A DNA stretch of 64,000 nucleotides from Acanthopleuribacter pedis (GTDB lineage: Bacteria; Acidobacteriota; Holophagae; Acanthopleuribacterales; Acanthopleuribacteraceae), in the NCBI RefSeq assembly GCF_017377855.1, contig NZ_JAFREP010000045.1, positions 1 through 64,000 of the forward strand, written 5' to 3'. The position numbers and the translations under genes are program-made. Shown here piece after piece: positions 7,015 through 15,665 of the stretch (the stretch's first letter is position 1; each line of letters opens with the position of its first letter). Under the pieces are notes generated by a model. That model was given only the letters and a program-made list of their open reading frames with translations. It ran no database searches and was not told the DNA's origin.

Positions 7015-9956
7015 ACGGGCCGCGCCTCGGGCGTTACGCCGGTCTCGCCGAATTGTTGCTGCTGGCCGAAACCTTCGACGAAACCACGGCCGCGCGAATG
7101 GCCGGAACCTTGGGTTTTGCGCGTCGCAAAGGAACCGCCGCGCCGGCCTCGGAACCCGAACAGACCTTTGTGATCAACCTGGCCACGGATGGGTTGCAAA
7201 GCGAAGTAACAGCGGACGAAGGCGAAGCGCCTGAAGAAGACGAACCACAAGACGTGATCGATCTGGCTTTTTGGGTGGTGCAAAAGCGCATGCCTCTGGA
7301 AGTGTCCGCGAACCAAACCCTGTCTCAACCAAGCGATCCCGCCGTGGACGAAGCTGGGGAGCCCACGCGGGTGGCGGTGTCCGGTCTGCCGCCCTTCCCG
7401 GCGCGCGATCAACCTTTGGTGGCACCGCCGCGTTTGGACAGCGACCTGCTTTTGCCCTTGGGCGGGGTTGCAGCGGGCCGGATCTTGGACATCCCCGCCG
7501 CCGTAACCCGTATCGCGCGGGGGGAACTGTTGCACGAGGTACCGCGCCGTCGCGAGTTCTGCCGTCCCCACGAACTGGTGGTGGTCATCGACGGCAGCGC
7601 GCACTTACAACCCTATAAAAAAGCAGTGTGGGCCTGTGCGAAGGCGCTTTGTGCGGTTTTGGGGGCATCGCGGTCGCGCATTTGGTGGGTCGAATTCAAC
7701 GGCGAGGATCGCTGGTGTGTGTGGCGGGGGGACAAGGTTCGCGCCTTGCCGAACCGTGCGCTGCATCCCGATACCACGCTGCTGGTCCTGGGTGATTTGG
7801 GGACTTTGGCCCCAGATTCCGGTGCCGTCGCGCGCTGGTGTGCGGTGGGTCGCGAATTTGCCGCAATGGGGGTTGCCACCGCGGCGCTGCTGCCGCACCG
7901 ACCGCTGCGCACGCGGGCACTCACGCCTTGGTTTTGCCTGGTGCCGACGCCGGAAGCCGGCTGTGAACCCTGGTCACCGCTCGGCCGGGAGCAAGCCGAG
8001 GCGTTGCGGGTTTTGCGCGACAATGCCTTAACCCGATTGGTGGCTTTGGCTTCCCTGACGATTCAATTCAATGTGGCTTTGCTGTGGCGGCTGGCCGATC
8101 TGTTGCCGGAGGAAACACGCGGATTCGGCCTGCCCGCCTTGGTCTGGCACCACGAAGACGTGGAAGACAGTGGTTACGCAAAACGGGTCAAAGGGAGTGC
8201 CCGTGATGTGTACCGACATTACTGGCGCGCGGGTCGCACCGCCGCGGCCGAGGAGCACTTTTTGCGCCGGGCCGAGGCCCTTATCCAGGCCGCCCATCAG
8301 CACCTTAATTGGGCGCTCCGCGCTGAGGAAGCAACCTTCTTTCCGTTTGCCAGTGGTGCCACCGGCACCCTCGCGCCGGAATTTTTGGAAATGCTTGTGC
8401 GGCGTATGGCCGTCGCGGGCGATCAAGATACCGCCTATTATGTGCGCCGCTTGGTTGCCCGCCTGATCGATGATGTCGGCGTTTGGACCGCCTCCGAGGT
8501 GTGGCCGCGGCTGGTTGCCCACCAGCGCGCCTTGATGCCGGCGCATCGCCACGAGGCGATCCCACCGGGTTGTGAAGCCGAGGTGGCCGCGATGGAAGGC
8601 GGCTTGTCCGGACCCTTCAAGGGTTACGCGGTGATGTACCGTGCCGGGCGGCTTTGGCTCGAACCCGAGTCGGAGGACCCAACCGAGACGGCTTACCAAC
8701 CACGGCGCCCGATAACGCGTTTCGAAACGGCGTTGGCTTATACGCTGCATGGCCCGGAACCAGTCGGGTTGAAGCGGACGGTGTTGGAAGAAAACCAAAG
8801 GGTTGCCCTGTGCGATACGGGCGCGGGTTCTTGTATCGTTCGCACCGAGCGCGAAGTGATCACCTTGGCCAAAATCCCGCTGCCGGAACCCGCGGCGACC
8901 ATGGGCGAGGATCGGCTCGGGGTTTATTTGGATTTGAAACCCGAACACGGGGAACGGCGGCTGCGCTGGTTGCCGCCGGGCGCCCAGACGCTTCCCACGG
9001 GGGAAACCTGGCGGGTCCCCGAGGGGGCTTGGGTTGATGCGCGGGTGTATGCCGCGCTGACCCAACCTGATTTCCCCGTGCCGCCCTGGGCGCATCAGGT
9101 CGGGCGTGATGTCTACGGTGTGTTTGCCGATTTCGAAATCGGCGCGGTGACCCAACGCATGCGTTGGATCCTACCCGGCACTTTTTGGATGGGTGAATCG
9201 GAAGAGACGGCAGAATATGACGACGAAAAGCCGCGCCACCAAGTATGGATCACGCGGCCCTTTTGGCTGGCGGAAACAGCTTGTTCCCAAGCTCTTTGGC
9301 AGGCGGTGATGGGGGATAACCCCAGTTCCAATCAACAGCCGGACCATCCTGTCGAACGGGTAAGCCATGTGGATGTGGGTAAATTCCACGCGCGGTTATC
9401 GGGTCTGTGGTCAGGGGCCGACTTCGGGTTACCGAGCGAGGTCCAGTGGGAATATGCCTGTCGCGCGGGGACAACCACCGCGTTTTCCTTTGGCAATACC
9501 GCATCCTCCGAACAGGCCAATTTCAATGGCAACTATCCCTATGGCGGCACACCCAAAGGCGTTTATCGAAAACAAACCGTGCCCGTTCAGGGCTTTGACG
9601 CCAATGATTGGGGCCTTTTTCAAATGCATGGTAATGTCTGGGAATGGTGTCGAGACGGCCAACGGACCTACCATGGCCATGGGGTGGTGGATCCGCTGGG
9701 TCCTCTCCGCGAGGGCGTCAGACGCGTGGTGCGCGGTGGCAGCTTCGACGACAATGCGAGGTCCTGCCGTTCCGCCTACCGGAACGCGCTCGCGCCGGGT
9801 CTCACCTGGCTTCTTCAGGGCTTTCGGCTTGCCGGAAGTTCTTGGTATTTAGAAGAAGCCACGGAGCGACCCCAACAAGCCTCAAGGAGCGCTGGCGAAC
9901 GGATTTCGGGGACCGACATCCATCCGTCAGCGCGGCACCACAAGGAATCCCGATGA
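7011..9956 (+). CDS. vWA-like / FGE-sulfatase-domain fusion protein
   Basis: 981 residues. The middle holds a degenerate vWA domain: HELVVVIDGSAHL at about residues 187-199, where a canonical MIDAS would read DxSxS, so the second Ser is His; SRIWWVEFNG and TTLLVLGDLGTL look like the next strands. The C-terminus (about 695-945) is a formylglycine-generating-enzyme/CLec-fold domain with the usual landmarks: LPGTFWMGES, YDDEKPRHQVWITRPFWLAET, VERVSHVD, LPSEVQWEYACRAG, WGLFQMHGNVWEWC and VVRGGSFDDNARSCRSAYRN. Only one Cys sits where FGE has its catalytic pair, so enzymatic activity is doubtful. Family knowledge: MoxR + vWA + FGE triads form NTP-dependent conflict systems, and FGE C-termini of this type are common DGR targets. 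The start overlaps the MoxR stop as GTGA. Confidence 0.8.
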   Translation: MNGPRLGRYAGLAELLLLAETFDETTAARMAGTLGFARRKGTAAPASEPEQTFVINLATDGLQSEVTADEGEAPEEDEPQDVIDLAFWVVQKRMPLEVSANQTLSQPSDPAVDEAGEPTRVAVSGLPPFPARDQPLVAPPRLDSDLLLPLGGVAAGRILDIPAAVTRIARGELLHEVPRRREFCRPHELVVVIDGSAHLQPYKKAVWACAKALCAVLGASRSRIWWVEFNGEDRWCVWRGDKVRALPNRALHPDTTLLVLGDLGTLAPDSGAVARWCAVGREFAAMGVATAALLPHRPLRTRALTPWFCLVPTPEAGCEPWSPLGREQAEALRVLRDNALTRLVALASLTIQFNVALLWRLADLLPEETRGFGLPALVWHHEDVEDSGYAKRVKGSARDVYRHYWRAGRTAAAEEHFLRRAEALIQAAHQHLNWALRAEEATFFPFASGATGTLAPEFLEMLVRRMAVAGDQDTAYYVRRLVARLIDDVGVWTASEVWPRLVAHQRALMPAHRHEAIPPGCEAEVAAMEGGLSGPFKGYAVMYRAGRLWLEPESEDPTETAYQPRRPITRFETALAYTLHGPEPVGLKRTVLEENQRVALCDTGAGSCIVRTEREVITLAKIPLPEPAATMGEDRLGVYLDLKPEHGERRLRWLPPGAQTLPTGETWRVPEGAWVDARVYAALTQPDFPVPPWAHQVGRDVYGVFADFEIGAVTQRMRWILPGTFWMGESEETAEYDDEKPRHQVWITRPFWLAETACSQALWQAVMGDNPSSNQQPDHPVERVSHVDVGKFHARLSGLWSGADFGLPSEVQWEYACRAGTTTAFSFGNTASSEQANFNGNYPYGGTPKGVYRKQTVPVQGFDANDWGLFQMHGNVWEWCRDGQRTYHGHGVVDPLGPLREGVRRVVRGGSFDDNARSCRSAYRNALAPGLTWLLQGFRLAGSSWYLEEATERPQQASRSAGERISGTDIHPSARHHKESR
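9727..9840 (+). other. DGR-like variable region of the vWA/FGE gene
   Basis: The C-terminal VVRGGSF...SCRSAYRN...GFRLAGSS stretch is near-identical at framework codons to the end of the second FGE gene (10789-10911) but differs at interspersed codons (GAC/AAC, AAT/TAC, TCC/AAC, AAC/TAC, CTC/TTC, ACC/TCC, CTT/CAG, CTT/CGC, CAG/CGG). Most pairs can derive from AAC-like codons by changes at adenines only, as in retroelement-diversified proteins. Two silent C/T differences (TGC/TGT, GGT/GGC) are not explained this way. Confidence 0.5.
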
Positions 9957-10108
9957 ACATCACCTTCTTTCGCATCCCCACCCAGGACGACGGCCGCGAA
10001 AGCGAAGCGCTTAACACCTTTCTCGCGGCTAGGTGGATTGTCTCGATTTCGGATTTGCCTCGCCAAAAGCGCGAAATGGTTGCAAAAGGGTGGGGGATGT
10101 CGTGGTGA
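9953..10108 (+). CDS. Small 51-aa ORF, possible remnant of a DGR accessory protein
   Basis: It starts as ATGA on the stop of the fusion gene and stops as TGATG on the start of the next FGE gene, so it is translationally embedded in the operon. The residues MNITFFRIPTQDD, then ALNTFLAARWIVSI, resemble the N-terminus of small HRDC-type accessory proteins that I associate with DGR reverse-transcriptase loci (pattern ...IP...D...E...LN.FL..HR.LSV), but the reading soon diverges, suggesting truncation. It could equally be a lineage-specific linker peptide. The HRDC comparison is from memory and not verified. Confidence 0.45.
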   Translation: MNITFFRIPTQDDGRESEALNTFLAARWIVSISDLPRQKREMVAKGWGMSW

Positions 10109-10911
10109 TGCGAATCAGGCACATCGCGCCGCCCGCCGCTTTTCCCTATGCCTGCACCACGGCCTATGGTTGCGATGCCTACGGAATTTGGCAAACGGTT
10201 GTGGTCCATGGCGAGGCACAGACTTTTCGCTGGTGTCCGCCCGGTAGCTTCACCATGGGTTCCCCTGTAACAGAGCATGATCACCATGAAGATGAAATCC
10301 AACGAGAGATAGTGCTTACAAAGGGGTTTTGGTTGGCCGACACTGCCTGTAACCAAGCGTTGTGGACGGCGGTGATGGGTGAAAATCCGAGTCAGTTCAA
10401 AGGCGAAACCCTCCCGGTTGAACGGGTTTCTTTTGGTCAATGTGAAGCATTTTTAGAACGGTGGCGTCGTTTATGCCCCGACTTTCCCTTGCGTTTTCCG
10501 TCCGAGGCCGAGTGGGAATACGCCTGTCGCGCCGGCATGCCGACGCCATTCTCATTCGGGGAAACCATTTCCTCCAACCAGGTTAATTTTGATGGTGATT
10601 TCCCCTACCTTTCCCGTGACCCGAAGGGAGAAGACCGGGGGAGTACGGTTGCGGTAAAAGCATTACCCTGCAATGCATGGGGTCTGTACCAAATGCACGG
10701 CAATGTTTGGGAATGGTGTGGCGATTGGTATGACGCCTACGATCCTAGTGACTTGGTCGACCCTGGCGGGCCTTTGCAGGGCAGCATGCACGTGGTGCGC
10801 GGCGGCAGCTTCAACGACTACGCAAGGAACTGTCGTTCCGCCTACCGGTACGCGTTCGGGCCGGGCTTCTCCTGGCAGCGCCGGGGCTTCCGGGCCGCCG
10901 GAGGTTCCTAA
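10108..10911 (+). CDS. FGE-sulfatase/CLec-fold protein (putative DGR target)
   Basis: 267 residues from the coupled ATG at 10108; an in-frame extension to 10033 is less likely because it would overlap the small ORF. Landmarks: FRWCPPGSFTMGSP, HHEDEIQREIVLTKGFWLADTACNQALW, LPVERVSF, FPSEAEWEYACRAG, WGLYQMHGNVWEWCGDWYDAY and VVRGGSFNDYARNCRSAYRYAFGPGFSWQRRGFRAAGGS at the very end. It is a stand-alone paralogue of the C-terminal domain of the preceding fusion. Lacking a signal peptide, it should be cytoplasmic. The C-terminal residues that vary between the two copies occupy the ligand-binding face in DGR CLec proteins such as Mtd and TvpA (family knowledge), so ligand recognition is a more likely role than formylglycine chemistry. 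Confidence 0.8.
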   Translation: MRIRHIAPPAAFPYACTTAYGCDAYGIWQTVVVHGEAQTFRWCPPGSFTMGSPVTEHDHHEDEIQREIVLTKGFWLADTACNQALWTAVMGENPSQFKGETLPVERVSFGQCEAFLERWRRLCPDFPLRFPSEAEWEYACRAGMPTPFSFGETISSNQVNFDGDFPYLSRDPKGEDRGSTVAVKALPCNAWGLYQMHGNVWEWCGDWYDAYDPSDLVDPGGPLQGSMHVVRGGSFNDYARNCRSAYRYAFGPGFSWQRRGFRAAGGS

Positions 10912-11379
10912 CCAGAAAAAAAGTAAAGGAGCGATGGGGCGGGTGGCACGGACAGGCGCCGCGGGCGGCGACGGTCAGGGCCACCTACCCCATCGCGGCC
11001 GGGACCGAACCGCTTCGCGGTAGAACCGCGGTTCGCCCCACCCACCGCGCGCGGTCCCACCATCGAACTGCTTCCACGCGTGACGCCCCGCGAAAAGCCT
11101 CACAAAAAACGCTTGCGTGGGCGCCGCGCCGGCGCGATACTGGCCACGTTCTCGCCAACCCGTATTGCGCACAAGGATTTCAGCACCAAAGCAGAAACCC
11201 TTGTGCGCAATGCGGGGGAGACCCGTCCGCTCATCGTGCCAACCCACACCCGCCCGCGCGTGGTTGCCTTTTGCGCCGGGTTGCTCTATGCTGCGACTGA
11301 GTCTCAATGTGAGGCGGGGTGTCTTGCCGGCTGCCTGCACCGCCGGTCGCCCACTTTTATAATGAACAGGGGATTGTTT
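10912..11379. other. Intergenic region with strong inverted repeat
   Basis: 468 bp. The notable element is an inverted repeat at 11164-11211: ATTGCGCACAAGG and CCTTGTGCGCAAT, 13 bp perfect, extended by TTTC/GAAA with an ~12-nt loop. No T-run follows, so it is not a classical terminator; it may be a repeat element or a cis-acting hairpin. The sequence 'acttttataatg' just before 11362 resembles a -10 element. No Fur box is evident. No gene is supported here; the open frame from 11080 lacks a ribosome site. Confidence 0.5.
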
Positions 11380-12402
11380 GTGAATCAGTTTTTCCCACGT
11401 CGCTCCCGCGCCTTCCTGCTCGCCGGCCTGCTGTGCCTGGCCCCCTTTTTTGCCGTCCTCCAGGCCGGTGAACAGGTCGTTGTTTACTCTTCCCGCAACG
11501 AACACCTGATTAAACCCATCTTCGAGGCTTTCCAACAAGAGACCGGCGTCGAAGTCGTGACCCACACCGACAAAGCCGGCCCGCTCCTGCAACGCCTCAA
11601 GGCCGAGGGCCGCCGCGGCCAGGCCGATATTTTTATGACCGTCGATGCCGGCAACCTGTGGCAAGCCAAAAACATGAAGGTCATCAAACCCATTCAGTCC
11701 GAACTGCTCGACGCCAAAATCCCCGCCCACCTGCGCGATCCCGACCACACCTGGTTCGGCTTCTCCATCCGCGCCCGCACCATCGTCTACAACACGAACA
11801 AAATCAAGCCCGAACAACTCGCCGGTTACGCGGACCTGGCCGATCCCAAATGGAAGAACCAACTCCTGCTGCGTACCTCCAAAAAAGTGTACAACCAGTC
11901 GTTGGTCGCCATGCTGATCGCCGAACACGGCGCGGAGAAAGCCCAGCAAATCGTTGAGGGCTGGGTTGCCAACCTCGCCCAACCCGTTTATTCCTCCGAC
12001 ACCAAACTCCTCGAAGCGCTCGCCGAGGGCGCCGGCAGCGTCGGCATCGTCAACACCTATTACCTGGGGCGCCTGCTCAAAAAGAACCCCGACCTGCCCC
12101 TCGCCGTGTTCTGGCCTGACCAAAAGGGCAGCGGCGTGCACATCAACATCTCGGGCGCGGCCCTCACCGCCCATCCCAAAAACGAAGCCAACGCGCTGCG
12201 CCTGATGGAATGGATGGCCGGTCCCAAGGCCCAAGCGATGCTCGCCCAAGGCAACATGGAGTACCCGGTCACGGATGAAGCCAAACCCGCGCCCGAGGTC
12301 ATCGCCTGGGGCACCTTCAAACAAAACGAACTGAACCTGACCAAAGCCGGCGAACTCCAAGCCGATGCGATTCGTTTGATGGATCGGGCCGGCTACCGCT
12401 AA
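11380..12402 (+). CDS. fbpA: Fe3+ ABC transporter substrate-binding protein
   Basis: About 340 residues from the GTG at 11380, preferred because AGGGGA lies six bases upstream; the ATG at 11362 is the alternative. A Sec signal peptide is clear (FFPRRSRAFLLAGLLCLAPFFAVLQA), so the product is periplasmic. The mature part begins GEQVVVYSSRNEHLIKPIFEAFQQETG, typical of FutA/FbpA/AfuA ferric-binding proteins, and contains the tandem tyrosines of GIVNTYYLGRL that bind Fe3+ in this family, plus GSGVHINISGAALT. The matching permease and ATPase lie 5 kb downstream on the same strand, separated by the ferritin-like/DUF692 cassette. A terminator follows directly, so this gene can be expressed alone. Confidence 0.85.
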   Translation: MNQFFPRRSRAFLLAGLLCLAPFFAVLQAGEQVVVYSSRNEHLIKPIFEAFQQETGVEVVTHTDKAGPLLQRLKAEGRRGQADIFMTVDAGNLWQAKNMKVIKPIQSELLDAKIPAHLRDPDHTWFGFSIRARTIVYNTNKIKPEQLAGYADLADPKWKNQLLLRTSKKVYNQSLVAMLIAEHGAEKAQQIVEGWVANLAQPVYSSDTKLLEALAEGAGSVGIVNTYYLGRLLKKNPDLPLAVFWPDQKGSGVHINISGAALTAHPKNEANALRLMEWMAGPKAQAMLAQGNMEYPVTDEAKPAPEVIAWGTFKQNELNLTKAGELQADAIRLMDRAGYR

Positions 12403-12425
12403 ACGCCGAACCCGATTAGAGAACA

Positions 12426-12470
12426 ACAACACCCGGTTTGGAACCATGTTCCAGCCGGGTGTTTTGTGTT
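12426..12470 (+). terminator. Rho-independent terminator after fbpA
   Basis: Nested stem: CACCCGG pairs with CCGGGTG and TGGAAC with GTTCCA around a 'cat' loop, followed by ttttgtgtttt. It lies 25 bp after the fbpA stop codon. Confidence 0.8.
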
Positions 12471-12479
12471 TTGTGGGGG

Positions 12480-13270
12480 TCCGTAATTATGCGCGGGATG
12501 GTTGGTCGTGCCTATTTACGGACCCCGGCGGTGGTGGAAAACGGGTGGGATGGTTGGACTTGCCTTGACCCGGCGAACCCCGACGGGGTTCGCACACCGA
12601 AATTCGTGGACCCCAAAAAATTTGAACCGCGAGCCGGCGGCGAGCGTCCACCGGTCGCGGGGGGGGGGGGCAGGCGGCCCACGCGCCCCGGGTTTAGGAC
12701 CTGACCAAATGGTTGTGGAACAACCGTTTGTTCTGGGTCCTCGGGGGTTCCCGTCGTGCAGACGCTGGAGGCGTCGGCCTCCCAACAATCAACCGCCACA
12801 CCCGGTTCATCATTCCGATGTCAACCGATCGGGTCCCGGTGAACCCCGCGGGGTGATTATTCCGTAACCTATGTGATGTCAACGCCTTCAGCTCTTTTCT
12901 CGCGGGCATCCGCGAGAAAAGAGCTAAACGCAACCGTTGGTTGCGTTCGAAGCGTTTTCCCGTCCGTGAACCCCCAGCACCCAGGGTGCGACCATTTTCA
13001 ATGGTCGTACCCGGGGCTAATATATGGAATCCCTTTAGGATTCGTCCAGGGAAGCCGGGTTTCACCCGGCGTTTAATCAAATTATGGTCCAAAGATGGTG
13101 TTGTGCGGCCCCAGTTGGTACCCGCACACGCGAATGCGTGTGCTCAAGTGGCGCGCCGGAACAAATCATGGTCCCGAGGTGGCGTTATGCGGGATTGGGC
13201 GCGCGGGGACAACCATGGTCCCGTGACGATGTTGTGCGGCCCGTTTCCAGGCACGCGGGGACAATGGGTT
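12480..13270. repeat. Palindrome-rich repeat mosaic
   Basis: About 0.8 kb of short palindromes placed end to end, for example the GCTCTTTTCTCGCGG/CCGCGAGAAAAGAGC pair (12892-12927), CGCAACCGTTGGTTGCG, GACCATTTTCAATGGTC, CCGGGTTTCACCCGG, GCACACGCGAATGCGTGTGC and GAACCCCGCGGGGTG. The 29-base word at about 12712 (gttgtggaacaacc...ctgggtcc) recurs at about 20652. Open frames here translate to Pro/Arg/Trp-rich strings without family resemblance, so I call none of them genes. From 13270 to 13512 I see only the leader of the next gene. Confidence 0.7.
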
Positions 13271-13512
13271 GTTTCATTTTTACATCCTTCTCCCCGAGCC
13301 AAAAAAATTCGGAAAAACTACGATTTTCCAAACAGCATGAATTCGCGATTGACAGGGTACCGCCCGCTATTTAATCTGGAAGCCTACCCAGCCCCCAAAT
13401 TATCGAGAACCTTTGCTGCGCGGATCCCCACGGCCCCAGCCACGCCTCGCGACCCACACGCGTCGCCCGCGGCCTCGTCCGCTCTCGCGAAGGTTCCGGC
13501 GAGGAGCCCCCA

Positions 13513-15519
13513 TTGCGTTTTCATGCTTTTGACAAAAGTCGCGTCACTAATCGCGACCCCAAGTACCAGCAAGCCGATATCGCCGCCGTCCGGGCCATGG
13601 TCCAGGCCGCCATTAACGTCGAACTCTTCACCATCCCCCTCTACATGACCTCGATGTACTCCATCCAAGGCCTTCACCAAATCAACGCCTCCGGGACCGA
13701 CTTCTACCAAGGCCGCTGGTGGCCCGGCGCCGCCGCCCAGGTCGAACCCCAGGACGCCAACGGCCAAGTCTTTAACCTCATCTTCCGCGTCTTTATCGAA
13801 GAAATGCTGCACCTGCAGTTGGCCGCCAACGCCGCCTCCATCCTCGGCTTCAAACCCGTCTTTACCAGTCCCGCCTTGCAGAGCGAACGCGGCGCCTGGA
13901 CCTGCTACCAAGGCACGGTCATCCCCCACGTCCTCGATTTCAAAGACGTCAAAGAAGACTCAGTCTTCAAAGGCGTGCAGGTCCAACTGCAAGCCATGAA
14001 CGCCGAACAGGCCAAACTCTTCCTCGCCATCGAAGAAACCGCCGAGGCCGGTGAAAAAAACCTCAACAACCCCACCATCACCTACCCCGACGGCACCACC
14101 GGCCCCAAATACTTCGAAGAAGCACCCTTCAACTGGTTCACCGCCGACATGGGCGAAAACGACCTGCCGCTGTTCGGCTCCATCGGCCACATGTACAAAT
14201 CGCTGTGGAGCTACCTGGAAATTACCTACGACGATGCCGACCAAACCAGCCTGCTCGACCTGCTGCTGCAACAACCGGAGGTCGGCGAACAACGCGACCA
14301 ATTCAACCAAAACGCGGGCTACCGCGAATATCCCGGCGTCAACGCGACCCTGGCCCGCAAAGATACCCTGATGGAACAATTGATCAACATCATCGACGCC
14401 ATCACCGATCAAGGTGAAGGGCGCGGCGTGGTGCCCCAAATTCGCCAACGCTGGAACCGGCCCGTGCTGATGCGCGCCGTCTCCGGTCAGTTCCAGGTCA
14501 ATGCCGCCGCGCTCGAACACCTCTATCCCGGTTACGACGACCAGGGCAACCGCCTGCCCATCTCCGGCCCGGCCTTCGCGCGCATTCATTACAAAGACCT
14601 GGACCACTACGAATGCTTCGAGAAGGTGCAAAGCCTGATCCAAGACCCGGCCTTCCAAACCTGGGACCAATGGCACGCCAACCCCGAAAACCGCTGGACC
14701 GCCGCCATGCTCAACCCGGAAAACACGCCGTCCAAGTACAACATCCCCTCGGCCCAAGCCGTGGCCGATGCGCTCAACAACCTCAAAACCACGGACCCGG
14801 AAGAAAACTTCAAGAGCTTGAGCCTCGCCGCCGTCGGCACCATCCGCGGCATCACCTCGCAACTCGACCAGTTCTGGCTGACCGACGGCAAGGTCACCCA
14901 GTTCCCCAGCCCGGCGATGTACGGTTCTGGTGATCGCCTTTCGATCTGCTGGGCCATCATCGGGAAAACGCCGGACCTGGCCTTGCCCCTGGAATCGCTG
15001 GAAAAAGGCGTGATGTTCCATGCTTGCCAGGGGATGAGTTTGATGGGATCCACCTTTGATCCTGATGCGCAACCCGATGTGCGGATTTTCCATAGCTGTA
15101 AAGGCTCCAACGCGTGCCGTACCCAAGGCGGTTGTGGGTTTGTGCAGAATTCGCAAGGCGGCGGTAATTGCAGTCAGTCCGTCGCCAAACCCGAGGCCGG
15201 CTGCGGCCTGCAAACCATGAGCGCGCCCGCCAACAACAAGTGCAGCACCTTCGGCGGTTGTGCGGTACCGATTTCGGCGTCGCAACTGTTCCCGGCCGCG
15301 AAGGAGGGCGACAGTTATGTGATGCAACTGTTTAACTTCGGGCCGGCCCCCAATTTCCCCTCCGAACCCTTGGAGACCATGGCTTATGCCGAGGGCGATG
15401 CGGTCTACGACGTCGCTTGGCGGGCCTACCGCGAGGTTCAAGCAGCGCGCGGCGTGACCGTGCCGGAAGACCCGCCGCCGGCCTCCGACATGCGCTTGGC
15501 TTTTCCGCCGTCCACCTAA
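13513..15519 (+). CDS. Ferritin-like (VioB/PF12902-type) protein with Cys-rich C-terminal domain
   Basis: 668 residues from TTG 13513, with gaggag six bases upstream. The N-terminal half is a ferritin-like helical domain: INVELFTIPLY (E37), then FRVFIEEMLHL (E96/E97, H100), an IGHMYKSLWSYLEI helix and ITDQGEG, matching the PF12902 family of VioB/RebD-like iminophenyl-pyruvate dimer synthases and uncharacterised relatives. Residues ~500-600 hold eight Cys in repeated motifs: C-K-G-S-N-A-C-x3-G-G-C, NCSQ, AGCGL and KCSTFGGC. Such Cys-rich segments beside DUF692/DUF2063 genes are typical substrates of multinuclear non-heme iron-dependent oxidative enzymes (MNIO; bufferin-type modification). I infer that this protein is the substrate of the next two gene products, with a metal-binding or redox role. 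It has no signal peptide. Confidence 0.75.
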   Translation: MRFHAFDKSRVTNRDPKYQQADIAAVRAMVQAAINVELFTIPLYMTSMYSIQGLHQINASGTDFYQGRWWPGAAAQVEPQDANGQVFNLIFRVFIEEMLHLQLAANAASILGFKPVFTSPALQSERGAWTCYQGTVIPHVLDFKDVKEDSVFKGVQVQLQAMNAEQAKLFLAIEETAEAGEKNLNNPTITYPDGTTGPKYFEEAPFNWFTADMGENDLPLFGSIGHMYKSLWSYLEITYDDADQTSLLDLLLQQPEVGEQRDQFNQNAGYREYPGVNATLARKDTLMEQLINIIDAITDQGEGRGVVPQIRQRWNRPVLMRAVSGQFQVNAAALEHLYPGYDDQGNRLPISGPAFARIHYKDLDHYECFEKVQSLIQDPAFQTWDQWHANPENRWTAAMLNPENTPSKYNIPSAQAVADALNNLKTTDPEENFKSLSLAAVGTIRGITSQLDQFWLTDGKVTQFPSPAMYGSGDRLSICWAIIGKTPDLALPLESLEKGVMFHACQGMSLMGSTFDPDAQPDVRIFHSCKGSNACRTQGGCGFVQNSQGGGNCSQSVAKPEAGCGLQTMSAPANNKCSTFGGCAVPISASQLFPAAKEGDSYVMQLFNFGPAPNFPSEPLETMAYAEGDAVYDVAWRAYREVQAARGVTVPEDPPPASDMRLAFPPST

Positions 15520-15665
15520 ATCGGATCGATCCGCGCGGCCTTGATCCGCCGCACCGCACAGACCGCCGCCGCCGTTGTTGATGGCGGCGGGATCAGCCCG
15601 TGCCGCGCGGAGTTTACTAAACGCCTCTTCTCCGTTTGGGGAAGGGGCTTTTTCCAAGGCTGGTT

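Noticed and set aside
12941..13374. Open frames of 235 and 96 residues before the ferritin-like gene
   Set aside because: They run through palindromic repeats and lack ribosome sites and family resemblance.
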